Below the pieces are notes generated by a model. The model did not search any database. It was not told the DNA's origin and worked only from the letters and a program-made list of their open reading frames with translations. A DNA stretch of 64,000 nt from Phalacrocorax aristotelis (lineage: Eukaryota > Chordata > Aves > Suliformes > Phalacrocoracidae). Shown here piece after piece: positions 45,815 through 57,285 of this stretch. The translations under genes were made by a program, and so were the position numbers. The stretch is from the NCBI RefSeq assembly GCF_949628215.1, contig NC_134297.1, forward strand, positions 6,076,001 to 6,140,000. The letters are read 5' to 3'. Each line of letters starts with the position of its first letter. Position 1 is the stretch's first letter.

Positions 45815-45861
45815 ATTGACAGGCTATAAAAGTTTATTGAAAGCAGATACAGCCTGTCAAT
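45815..45861. promoter_or_regulatory. Inverted repeat with two TGACAG sites around a TATAAA core
   Basis: ATTGACAGGCT (45,815-45,825) is matched by its exact reverse complement AGCCTGTCAAT (45,851-45,861) across a 25-base spacer that begins ATAAAAGTTTAT. TGACAG is the MEIS/PREP/TGIF half-site, and TTTAT/ATAAA words suit HOX/CDX proteins (established motif knowledge). The AT-rich, repeat-free surroundings resemble a conserved noncoding element. Function is inference; it could equally be a chance hairpin. Confidence 0.35.
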
Positions 45862-48800
45862 GGGCTGACCAATGCCCCTGGCTGGGATGCCTCCTCAGGC
45901 TTCTGGTGGAAGGATCTGTTTTTGTGGGGTTTTCTTGCATTTGGACTGGGTCGTGGCCAAGAAGAATTTCCTGAGGGGGGAATGCCCACAGTGAACCACC
46001 AGCATTGGCAAAGGGCTGTGAGTCATTCCTGTGCAGAGATACGTGGTGCTGACAAGTTCTGTGGTGAGTCTTTTGGGGCTCAACACATGCGTGAGGTTAT
46101 ACGTGCAAGTAAGTCTTTCCCTGGCAGCCAGCTAGCACTTAGATTAAGCACTTAGATTAAGATATTTCATGCAAGGCCAGCCTCCGATATCCCTTCAGCA
46201 TCCTGTACGAAGTGTACAAGCTCTTCTGCAAAAGAGGCATCCAAATCACAAAGCCCACCAGACTGGGAGAAAACCGAGGTCTCGTACTGTTGTGTGCCTG
46301 CAGCACCTTCTCTCGGGGCTCTTCTGAACTTGGAAGGGAGCTTTTCCATGAAAATTACTCCTCGATTCAAGGGAAAGCTGTTCAGCTGAGTTGCAATTAG
46401 CTGTTTTTGGAGTACAGTGCCTTCCCCAAGCCAGGGCAAAAGCAGAAGAGGACCACAGCTTCATCTGCATAATAGGAGTATGGCTAGGTCTGCTTATTGT
46501 GGTGGCTGAAAATTGAAGTAGCTGAGGTGAACAACTGCATGATCATCAATAAAAGCCTGTGTGAACCCCTTGCTGGGGCGTATGAGGTTGTTGGTGCAAA
46601 ACATCGTGGCTAAGGTGATAGGAGCAAGCTGCAGCTTGCCCCTCTTAGCTCCTGCTTGCTTCTGCAAACTCCCTGGTACACCTTTAGCATGAGTTTGACT
46701 TGCTGGATGTGCGTGGAAAGGAGTTGGAAGGTGTCACGGATCGCCCACCAAAGATGGTGGTAGCTCATCCCTCTGGGGTTTTGCGGTTTATTCCAGCAGC
46801 AGCCGTTGGTGACTTGGACTGAGGTGCCTGGTCGTGAACAGCAAGGACGAAGCTGCCTTACCTCCGCTGTTAGGAAGGCGGCTTCGTGTTGAACTGCTGC
46901 AGCAGAGTTTGTCAGAAATGGAGTCGGGGTCCTGCAAGTGGTGAGCAGGGTGCCAAATTTGTTGCCTTCACAGGTCAGTGAACTTAAATAACTATATGCC
47001 TTTGAGACACTTCAGAGACCCCTAGTAAAAAAGGTCTGTATCCAGTTGCCAGACCCCTCACCTTGTCGGCCCATGCCAATTTGGATGTGCTGTCAGAAAT
47101 CATTTGCTCGTGGAGTAGCATTAGGTAAGAACCCTGTTTTTGTATCCACAACAGTGTTGGATCAAGGTTGCCGCGTGTCATTTCATCACTCTGGCAAGCG
47201 ACAAGCTCAGGGCTTGGAGTGTGGAACCTTATTTTTAATAAAGGAAAAATCTTTGCACTTCTATTCTGCATCTGTCAGCGATCTCACTTGGCTGAGCCCT
47301 GGAGGAGTTCATCTGGCCCTCATGTTAAGGAAAACCAACAAATTAGTACAGATGTTTTTCTGAGAGCTACGGGGATCAGGGATCAGTGATTTAATACTGC
47401 CTGATATTTGATAGGGGACGCCCAGGGAATATGTGCTGGAAACCAGGAAGTAATATTACATGAAATCAAAATATAAATATGTTCCTAAAGGTTTAGGTAA
47501 TTTTTTGCAATTTCCCCTTGTATAGTCTTAAATGAGGTTTCTCCTTATCCTCCTGTTCTTTCTGCACTTGCTCATGTAGGAGGCTTGTTCCTCTTGAGCT
47601 GGAGTTGAAAAATCCATTGAGTAAAATGGTGGCTTTTCATGTGTTTTTGTGGGCTTTAGCTCAGCTGAGGAGCTAAAAAAAACCCCAAACCAAGATGTCC
47701 TTGGAGGAAGGAAGGGAAGCTCAGAGGTGAGGGAGGAAACAGCCCTAACCACCATGGGTACGAGTTGGCCTTCAGGAAGCATTCGGACTTTGGGATACAC
47801 CATTCATTGTACCCTCCCTACTCCTTCCAACCCTGAGAATTCACAAGGATCAGTTGGTGAAAATATGTGCAACTGGAGTCCCAAGCACGGGGATGAGTGG
47901 GATCAAACGTGAGACCAAAACCAGCTTTGACTTTTGGCTCTCCGGAGGATGTTTTGTTGTCCTCTGATTGACAGGGCCTAACAGGTAGTAGTAGCTTGTA
48001 GCTGCTCTGTAGTTCAAGCAGGCAACATCAGGCAAATAAGGCTGTGGGATACTAGCTGTAAGTCCGTCTGAGCTGCGCCTAACTTCCAGCGACCATCGGA
48101 CCAAACGGCACTTCGTTTCAAAGCCCCTGCTGAGATACATCTTTAAGAAGAGACAGCGCGGTGGTGGGAGATCATAGGGCATAGCTTTTCTGGTTGATAT
48201 GCCAACAAGCTATTTTTCTGAAGGATCTGGGGAGCTTGCTTGATTCCTGGTGGTCTGAAAGGGCACAAGTCTGTTGTCTCTTGGCATTTTCTGTTCAGGC
48301 CTGTGTATAATGTATGAAACCAAATGTAGGAAAGGAAGGTAAATTCATGTTTCACAAGTTCTGAGTTTAGGTAACTTCTCTGAGTTAGACCTATCATGAC
48401 CGTAAAAAGTATCTGCAATTCTTCTTGGTGGTTCTGACTTGACACTTGGGACCTCAAGATGTGTCATGCTGGTGAGTTGTTGCCTGCCACATCTCCGTCA
48501 CGGGCCTTCTGTGTTGCTCAATGGCTTCATCACTGCGGGGTTGGGTTTACCGGTACCTAAATAACTCACAGCAAGAGAATTTATTCACACCCTCCAAAAA
48601 CCACAAGATATGGAAATTTAATGTTATTCTGGACTCTCAAAAACATAACGGTAACTGGGATGAAGTCATGTAGGCTCAGCAATGACCATCAGGGGGATTT
48701 TGAAATTGTTCACAGACCCTCTGTCTGTCCCTGAGATGCCCAGGGTAGCCCAGCTGTTTGGCAGAGCGGGAGTGATATCTGATGTGCGTAGCTGTGTGCT

Positions 48801-49849
48801 AATGATTTGAGAGTAAAGAATGACTCTTCTCCCTCACTTGCCACTGCTCCACCTGGAGCTGGCGGGGGCTCCCACACCGGCATAAATCAAGGGGAAGATG
48901 ACAGGGTTGTGGCTGAAGAGTTTTTGGCTCATGGGTTGGAAAACAGGCCTTTTCATAAAGGTCAGACCATAGCTGACCTCCCAGTAAGGGGCGAGGGAGG
49001 AGGGCTGCTGTTAAGCCTCAGGCAGGGCAGAGATGTTGCTGGAGATGAAGCGCATCCTTTGTGTCATTTCGGACCCAAAAGCGTTAGGCAGTTTGGCTGT
49101 TCATCACCCATTGCTTCATGCCGGAAGATGACACGAACAGCAACTTTACTTTTTCCTCCCCACATTTCTCCTCTTACCCTTGGGCAAGGACCCAAAGCCT
49201 TCACGATGTGTAATGAATTTATTAGTCCCTTACCAGTAGGATATGGTTCTGCTCTCGCTGCCATTTCTGAGCGTCAGAGGCACATCTTTTGGTGTATACC
49301 TGGAAGCATCTCTGGTATTCACGCTTGCGCTTCAGTTCATGGATTTGGTTTCAAATAAATGAAGCTTTTATGAACGTCATGTCGATGTTGCACTGAAGAC
49401 AAAACTAATTAGAAGCCAATGGGCTTCTCAGTGGTGGAAGCGTTGAGCCAAGGAAATCCAGAGCAGGGAGTGATGATGATCTGCGCTCCAGAGCAGGGAA
49501 ATTCCTGTGATGGCTGCTCCTTTCCCTTTGCTCATGCAGTTGTGCCTTTCTGCAGCACGCGGTGACTCAAGGATCGCTTGCCCATCTTAGCCCACAATTT
49601 CCTGGCTTGCATCAGGGTTTCTGTAACTGTTTTGGTAGTCCTTCTATACAGGGATAGGAAGGCTGAGGTTTTTGTAAGGCCTCAGTTGGCTTTAAACTGT
49701 ATAAACTTTGTACTCTTTTTACATCCAGCCTGCAAACTTAAGGAACATATTCAACTCCAAAAAAATTTCTCAACTTAGTGACAAATCTGCTTCCTATAAA
49801 GCCAGGCTGTTGGCATTTGCTGTTACCCTCCTTTAATGCTTTATTAATG
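45862..49849. other. Intergenic sequence without recognised genes
   Basis: No supported gene. A 13-base tandem duplication (GCACTTAGATTAA) lies at 46,135-46,160. The open frame at 48,807-49,358 (183 codons, +) has no splice partner or recognisable domain. A/C-rich AAAAAACCCC words occur near 47,677. Confidence 0.5.
46135..46160. repeat. Short tandem duplication (13 bp x 2)
   Basis: GCACTTAGATTAA occurs twice head to tail. It is a simple recent duplication with no evident role. Confidence 0.9.
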
Positions 49850-50345
49850 AAGTTCTTTTACAGCTGTTCCATTATTTCACCTGGGATAGGAGTCAGGGTC
49901 ACAGGTGGATAATTATGTGGGTCATCCTGTTTCTATCCTGTTAAACCTCTGGCACAACACAAGCTTGCTTTCAGCCCTCAGTGTTCCAAAGCCTTATTAA
50001 AAGTCAACATTAATGATCCAAAGCGCTCCTTGGCCAGGTCCCTTTTAAATCTCGAATACAAGTTCTCTGGGCTTGCTGACTTCAAAATACCTCATTTACT
50101 AGCTGTGGCTGAACATCCTTCTTAGTTACTGTTGGATTAGAAGCTATTTCATCATCGCATGATACAAATAAATCCCGTGGCTTTCTCTCAAATATAGAAT
50201 GGCTGCTCATATGGTTACAATACCTTGGAGCTGTGGATATACCCTTTCTGCTTGGCTAATTGCGGTTGTATTTATTGCATTGAGCCAATACTGTTGTTGT
50301 TGGGGGGGGGGGGGGGGGTGTTGTTCCTTTAGAGTTACTTGAGGT
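49850..50345 (-). mobile_element. Ancient CR1-family LINE ORF2 fragment (antisense)
   Basis: The strand shown reads as the antisense of a CR1/L3-type reverse-transcriptase region. In order I recognise GTGGGTCATCCTGTTTCTA, CTGGCACAACACAAGCTTGC, TTATTAAAAGTCAACATTAA, TGATCCAAAGCGCTCCTTGG, CAAGTTCTCTGGGCTTGCTG and TTTCATCATCGCATGATACA. Each matches a block of the amniote CR1 antisense consensus as I remember it. The copy is much diverged and interrupted near its right end by a G17 run (50,302-50,318). No open frame remains. Confidence 0.7.
50302..50318. repeat. G17 homopolymer
   Basis: Seventeen consecutive G residues lie inside the CR1 remnant, flanked by TTGTTGTTG and TGTTGTTCC. They are prone to length variation and sequencing error. 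Confidence 0.9.
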
Positions 50346-53300
50346 GTTTATCCCAAAGAGAACGATCCAGAAATTGTCCCTGTTTCCAGGTGGGGAATGA
50401 ATCCCAGTGTTGTGAGGTGAGGCACTGTAGGTAGCACAGGGCAGGGGGGCAAGGAAGCTTTTCTGCAGTGAAGAATATGGCACAGTGGGAAGACAGAAGG
50501 TGCGTTCACCTCCAGGCTCAGGAAACCTCTGTGAGATGCTCGGATGGGTGGTGGGGTGCGTATGGCTCCAGGAGAACGGGCTCTCGGATCACAGCAAGAC
50601 GATCGGGTGGAGGCAGGAGGTATAGAAAGGCTAGCTGGGATGGCGCTGCGGTGAGATCTGTGTGCCTTGCTGGTGCGAGAGAAGAAAGCGTCCACACGTG
50701 TAAAAGGGGTAGGCAAAGAGACGACCAGCCTAACCCCGAGGGTACTCTGGGAAGTCTCGTGGAGACTCTGCTAACATGGAAATAAAAGGGTGAGGAGAAA
50801 GGAACAGTGATTTAGCAGTATGCCAGGGAAGCAACAGCAAAACAGTTGCGGAATGGAAGTCCTCCTTTAGTTGCTACCACATGGACATGAAGAGCTTGGC
50901 TAACCACTGGAGGAACTGTCATTGCATGTCTGAGTATGAGCTTGACCTAGCTGTTATTGCAATGTGCTGGGAAGACTTACAGAAGTGGAATGTAGAAAAA
51001 TCATTGGCCACAGACAGGGAGTGGGAGCAAGTGGGCAAAACGGTATGATGTGGGTGTTTAGGTCTCTAGTTATGGAAAACTCAGTGATTCCTGCATGAAA
51101 TAGGAAGTAGGATATTAACTGGTGTCTGATACTGTCTGGCCAAACGGGTGGGCAGAGTGACCGCTCTGTAAGCGTGATAGGTGGTTGCTTAAAGACAAGC
51201 ATCACTCTGGAAAAATATCAGAGAAACATCTGCTGGATCACTTCTGGTGCTACTTCTTATGCTTTGTCACAGCCATGGTCTGAATCTCTTGAAATGAAGT
51301 ACCGTATCCTACGTGGGAAATATTTTTCTGACAATCTTTGTAGGTGAAAAGCAATTGTGCCCAGAACGGGAGCTCAATAACTGCTCGATAATAAGCAGAG
51401 GTGCCTTCCAGGTTCCTCTAATGATGTTTTTCTCTCTGCAGGCATACGCAGAGACTGGGAGTCTTCTAGTGCAACAGGTGAGCTGCTTGGGTTTGGAAAC
51501 AAAATGCCCAGAGCTTCTATGCATGCTTTTCTTGTCTCTTCTGATTCCACGTTAATTGAATACCTGCTGCCCCAGGGTTTAGCCCATTTAATAGATCCAG
51601 AGTTAGACATTTTGAGCAAGTTCAACGTCAATAGAGCCCAATTCACATAAATCTGCCCTGTGAGCATCCTGCAGATAAACGTGTGGCAGTACCAGTGCAA
51701 AGAAACTCTACCCCTGTGACCTGTGTTACTTGTGATGACTCCAGAAACTCTTCTGAAATCGAATGTTTGAATTGTTGTAGCAATTTGCCTGATATTTACT
51801 TGCATAAGTGCTTGCTGTGACATAGAATAAAACAAGTAAATGCCAAGGAATAATGCCTGTTACTGGGGGTTTATTCTCTACAGGTAATTTGTCTTTCCTA
51901 ATGGGTAACCAGATACGAGGATAGGGAAGAGTAAACTTGTATACCTTTGACTTGAAGGTCGTTGGCACTGTGTTACGGACCTTTCTCTAGCTTGGGAAAC
52001 ACAGACTGGAGGCTGCTGCTAAAAGGTAGATGCAAGCAGGAGAAAACCAGACACAGAACAGTTGTTAATGGTTCGCTGCCAAAACAGCAAGCTTTATTAA
52101 GTGAGATTTTGCCAGGCCTGAAAAAAACCCCACTCAAACCCAAAGTGTTTCATAATCCCTGAGGTTCTGGATGATAGAAGAGGGAATACGTGTGTCAGTG
52201 CTGCCAGTCAGGGAGGTGCTGCGAGCCTGCCGGAGGATGAGATTAGCATTCGGGGTGACTGTCGCAGTGGAGAGAAACACCCTCCCTTCTGGGTGGGGAA
52301 CAAGCCCTGGATATAATTTGTCATGGATGAGGCTTGCACATAAATCACCAGGTGCATAAGTAGCGGAGGAAGAAAGACTGGCCAGCTAACAGCTCTGCCT
52401 GGGAGGGTTTGGCGTTGACCTAGGCCTGGACCGTGTGTGGTTTTGTATTGCAAATAAAAAAAGACAAGTATCGTGCTGGGATGTATGAATAGGGCTCTTG
52501 CAAGCCTTCAAACTCCCCATTAGCATGCTGTCAGCTGTCACCTGTAGGAGTTGCCAGCGTAGGCTGGGTGATGGGGGGATTGTCTTTGTGTGCCGCGTGT
52601 ACCTATGCACTTAGGTGTCAAAGTCAGCAATATGTGCATCTTAGGCTCTCCGTAGACTTACAACCTCCTGCAGGGAGCGATGGAGAATAACAGCGGTGTG
52701 TGCTGCCTGGCAGCACCTTGTCTCTCTCCACTGACTCCCCTGGGAGCTTTGAACCGCTGAAGCTTCTGCATGAGGAGTCTGTCTAGTCATCAGGCTTTTG
52801 AATAAAAGCCATCCCCACATAGCAAACTTGATTTCACTGCTGCAAGGCCTGGAACAACTCTGACAGTTTAATAGGGAGCAACCTCCCCTGGAAACCACCC
52901 TCTTTTTAAGACCACCAGGAGAAAATGATTCTGTTGAACAGTAACAGCAGCGCTTAGGTGAGGATACGGTTCTGTGGGGTTTGAACTCGGACCAGTCCCA
53001 AGCAACGAAGCTACCCAGTAGCACCCAAAGCATCAGGGCTAGCACGTTGTTGGAGGGCGGATGATTTCCAGTGGCCCGGCGGAGGCAGGAATTGGGTTTG
53101 CCTACCTCACTCTGCCAGTTCGGAGCCTGTGGCAGATCTCAAGCCTGATGAGAAGCAAATATGTGCATTCCCTCTGTGCCACCTACTCAGTATTACTCAT
53201 GTGGAAAGTTTGGCAATATAATAGGAATAATAATACCCAAACACTGCAATAGGTCACTCTGTTGCAAAGGATTTGTTGAGTATGTTTAAGGGAAACACCT

Positions 53301-56300
53301 TTAAGATTTCCTGGAAGGTGTTGGGTGTTTCAGTTTTGTTGTAATTACTTTAGTGTTCCCGTAGGATTTTAACTTTGTCTCATAGAACAACTGGCAGTGT
53401 CGTATGTGCAGAAATTAAGGTGTTTGACCTGGGAGTTGTCATAACCAGGCTTTGATATCAAGCGTCTCAGGTATTTATGAAAATGGAGGAATTTTTAATA
53501 ACTTGAGTAGCAGCAGGACTCTCCCCTCTAAAAGGTAGCTTTAGTCTCCAAACCTGGATGTTCTCGCTGGTGGGGAGGGTGTAGGGAGAAGGGCTGCTGA
53601 AGCATGGCACGTGGGAGATATGGGTGTGGGAATTGGGATGCTGAACTCCTTCCCAGCACTGTTGCAGTCTGTGTGCGACTTCTGGCTAAGCCCCTCTGAG
53701 TCACAGAAACTAGTGATAATGATAAACCTTTGCTCCAGTCTTGTCTGGCTGTCTCCTCCCTCTCTGGGAGGGAACATCCTCTTTTTATTACCGTTATTAG
53801 CATAATTGTGATGCCACTGAGGGGGCCCAGTCACAGACTTTATCGCATCTTCCTGTGTTTTGCTGAACTGTAACGAAACTGCCCAATTTTCAGTAATGTG
53901 CAGCTCTGACCAGAATCGTTGGGAGCTCAGCCTTGCTGAAAATGAGAGCCAGGCAATTATCATGCTCAAGGACATTTGGTCCCTGGGTCTCCCCAAACGC
54001 TTCTGCGAGCATCTGACTGCAGAACTGAATGCAGTATGCGTGGTTGCCCCCAAATCTGGGCGGGTGAAAATCGCCTGGGGAGCTGAGATTTAGGCTCTAC
54101 TAAGGGCAGGAGTGCGTGGTTTATGCAGACTCCACTGATCTTAACTTCTCCACACTATCTTGCCCTGCATCTGAGCCCAAACTTATCTATAGGTGATCCC
54201 AAATGTTTTGGAGGAAAGTGAATGGTCGGTGGCGTTGTGAAGCAGGAAATGAGTCAGCATGCTCCAAAGCACACAAAAGAAATGTTTCCCTGGAGTGAGG
54301 GGATCACTTAATATCCCTGCATGGAAACGAGAGACAGCAAGGAAAAGCTCACCAAGGAGAGGCTGTGCTCTGCAGGGTGCCAAGATCTCTGTGTTATCAA
54401 AAATGCAAGCAAACAACAAATTAAAACCAATTATGTTTGTTTCCCCCGCCTTTGTCTATACAGGGGACTAAGTCTGGCTTCAGCTGTTGGGGATTGGCAA
54501 GCAGCGCCGCTCTGTCGCTGCGGACCGCTGCAGAGCACAGCGCGCAGTCCCAGTCTGAGGCCTGCTCTGTGGCAGTGGAAGAATTGCTGGCTAAAGCAAG
54601 AGAAGTGTAAAACCAGCAGAGATATTGAAGAGCCGATGAAACATCAGGTGTGCAAGGCTATCTGGGGTGTCTGCGAGCTGTAGGCTGGAGAAAATTCATT
54701 TTTTTAAATATTCCCTGCCACTAAGAGCTACGCAGGTGATAGAGGCTAAAGCACCGCATTGCCTGGCTTCACTCGGCGCTGTTGGCTAACGAGTCTCCTT
54801 GGCTGTGGGGATGGCGTGGCGGTCGGCGGTGGGTAGGGTTTGCTGGCTAGGGTGGGAGCAACAGTTTGGTGTGTGGAGAAGGTCAAACGGAAGATCCCAA
54901 CGGAAGGGGTGGACTTGCCACCATGGGTGTTCTCTAGCGAGATAGAACGCAAAGCTTCAAAACACTGCTTTTAACTGAGAAAGTGAATTTGAGGGTGGAA
55001 GTAGAGGGTTTTATTCTCCTTGTCATGTGGAAAGAAAAAAATCAATCTAAAGTCTAAACCTTTGTGGTGGGATAATTTTTTTTCCCGATAAACTCCCCCA
55101 AGTAAGATTTCCCGTGGCAGCAGTATGATGGGACTGTGTGTGTACAAACACTAAAAGTGGAAGACTTTCTCCAAGAGGGAGCAAAGGACGGGGCTTCTCT
55201 GTGCTGCTTCTGCAAGAGTTAAATCTATTTGCCTTAAATGTACTTGTTAGAAAACAAAACAAAACAATCTCAAGGAATACTGCCTTTAAAAACAAGTTAT
55301 TCAAGCTAGGAAATGCTTTTTGGAGGCTGGTATTGAAGCAGACGCCAAGTTTCCCTCAGTGCTGTCCATCCAAATGCCTTGTTTAATTTCAGACCTTCCC
55401 GAGCACCGGGAGACGAGCAGTAGGAGGTACTGCAAGAATGTTGTCCTGAGCATCCAAACGCCCTGCTCCTAAGAGTAGCTGGCATGCTAATGCGGGGCTA
55501 CGTGCGATTATCCCGGGTAACCCAGAGCTCTTGATATCCTGGTGCTGAAATAGGTAAGCAGCGTCAGCTTGCTGAAGTGGTTCGCAAAGCATTTGCAAGT
55601 GGCCGTTCTGGTCGCATCTTTGCAGCTGAACCCGATCTATTAATCAAGTATGCTGAGAAATGGGGGGAAAATAGTGTTTCTGTGATAGGATGCGCTGGTA
55701 GGACACTGCTAGTGATGCCTCCTGTTGCTAGAAGCTCTGTGTTAGCTGGAGGCAGGTCTCGGGATATACCGTAAACTCAAGCCATGGCCTATGTGTCCTT
55801 TCATTTTAGCCATACCTAAGGGGAGAAGCTTTCAAGCATACACAAAAGGTAACGTCAAGCTGGCGTGTTGCTGTGAAATGTGGTGTTACCTGGGCTTTCA
55901 TAGCCAGGGAGACCTTTCTGGCTACCCGGTTTGAACCCAGCACCTTAGCGTGCTCAAGCCTGCTCCATTTTAGTGACAGTGCATTGGCTTTTGGTCCTCT
56001 TGCCCTCTCCTGTGTATTTGTCAAGTTGTCAGGACTGTAAGCCTGTTTTCCAGCAAAAAGGATGCATTGGTGCAGCGAAAAGGATGATACGGCCTCCTGG
56101 GGAGCCGGGGTTAAGCTGTTATGTCCTTGAACCACCTGTACTCCAACACTGGGGCTTCGCTGAAGGCATCGCCTGCTGTTTGCTGCCTCTCCTTGCCCCC
56201 TCCTCCTTCCAGCCATTGGCTGCCGTTTGTATTTCCCCTTTTATTGCCTTTGGCTCTGTTGCAATGGGCGGTGCAGTATTTTTGTTCTTCACTTAATAAT

Positions 56301-57187
56301 CTTTTGGCGGCTGTTGGACATCATTTCTCATTGTATTGGTGGAGGATTAGCTGAGATGATGGGAGATATTTCCTGTCTTAGCCAGCGGGATGGGCTTTGC
56401 AGGGCTTGTGCCTTCTTTTCACATAGTGTAATGCTTTGTTTGGGAATGTGCAGAGGCAGCTTGTCTATGGGAAGAGAGCACAGCCCCTGAAGCACGATCA
56501 CTTTTATATGTGGCACAAAGCCATGGAGCAGGCAAAATTTACTGGTATTCCCAGGCTGGACAGACCACAGGGCTGGAAGCTGGGGTCCCTGGCATCTGCT
56601 CACGCCTCTGCATTGCAACGGGGGCAAATAGGTTCTCTCTGTTTACCCCTACATTGAATCTAGTCGTGGGTCTCCCCTTGGTAAGTGTTAGTTCACTTCA
56701 ACGCGGCTAGTACCAACTGCTTTATACCTGTCGTGGTTAAAGAAGCGAAGGGATCCTGCAGGGTTTCATTCAGGGCGTCTGCAAATGGCCGTGACTAATC
56801 AAGGAGCCGAGAGGATGCCCTCGTTGGAGCGGGTACAAAAGTGTATTGCAACAAACCATCTGCAGGGCAATGGCAAGCAAACTTTTCTGCAAAAAATAAA
56901 GCAATGCCTGGAAAAAGGTTAGACTTCTGGGAAAATGATTGGAGAAGGGTGGGTCTAGGTCTCGGTGACAGTACAAGGGTGTTCTTTAGCATAGTTCACT
57001 AACCACGGCCCCTCTCAGGTTACTGTTTATTGGCCCAGATGGTATCTCCAAGGGAAGAGATGTATTCTTTTGCAATATCTCTTCAGCTCTAAGAGCCTTG
57101 CGTTTGTGCTCTCTCATCCAGCTGTAAGGCTTCACGGGCTCTTGGAAATCCCTAAGGCTCTTTCTTCCTTCTGCTGTGTCTTATCAG
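50346..57187. other. Intergenic sequence without recognised genes
   Basis: I find no gene with coherent coding structure. One 36-bp exon-like segment lies at 51,442-51,477. Overlapping open frames up to about 170 codons (e.g. 53,541-54,053 on the minus strand) carry no domain signal. Confidence 0.5.
51442..51477 (+). other. Exon-like 36-bp segment (possible microexon)
   Basis: It is bounded by GATGTTTTTCTCTCTGCAG (acceptor, ending 51,441) and CAACAG|GTGAGC (donor GT at 51,478). The segment is 12 codons long with an open frame (AYAETGSLLVQQ). Both signals are near consensus, but an isolated pair this close can arise by chance, and no neighbouring exon was found. Confidence 0.2.
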
Positions 57188-57285
57188 AGCTCGAGGTAGT
57201 CTCCCTGTCCCATGGAGCCGAAGTCTGGATCCTGTATTTCTGTCTGCCGGCGCTTCCGCGGCTCTGGTGGGATGGTTCTGCGCTG
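57188..57285 (+). other. Exon-like 98-bp segment
   Basis: It follows a long pyrimidine tract, CTTTCTTCCTTCTGCTGTGT then CTTATCAG, and ends at GCGCTG before the donor GTGAGA (57,286). Two of the three frames are open across it. The CpG content (CCGGCGCTTCCGCGG) is higher than in the surroundings. I recognise no protein from either open frame. It may be an exon of a noncoding RNA or chance. Confidence 0.25.

Noticed and set aside
48807..49358. Plus-strand open frame of 183 codons
   Set aside because: No initiation context, domain or adjacent exon. Parts resemble noncoding repeat-like text (CACCGGCATAAATCAAGGGG).
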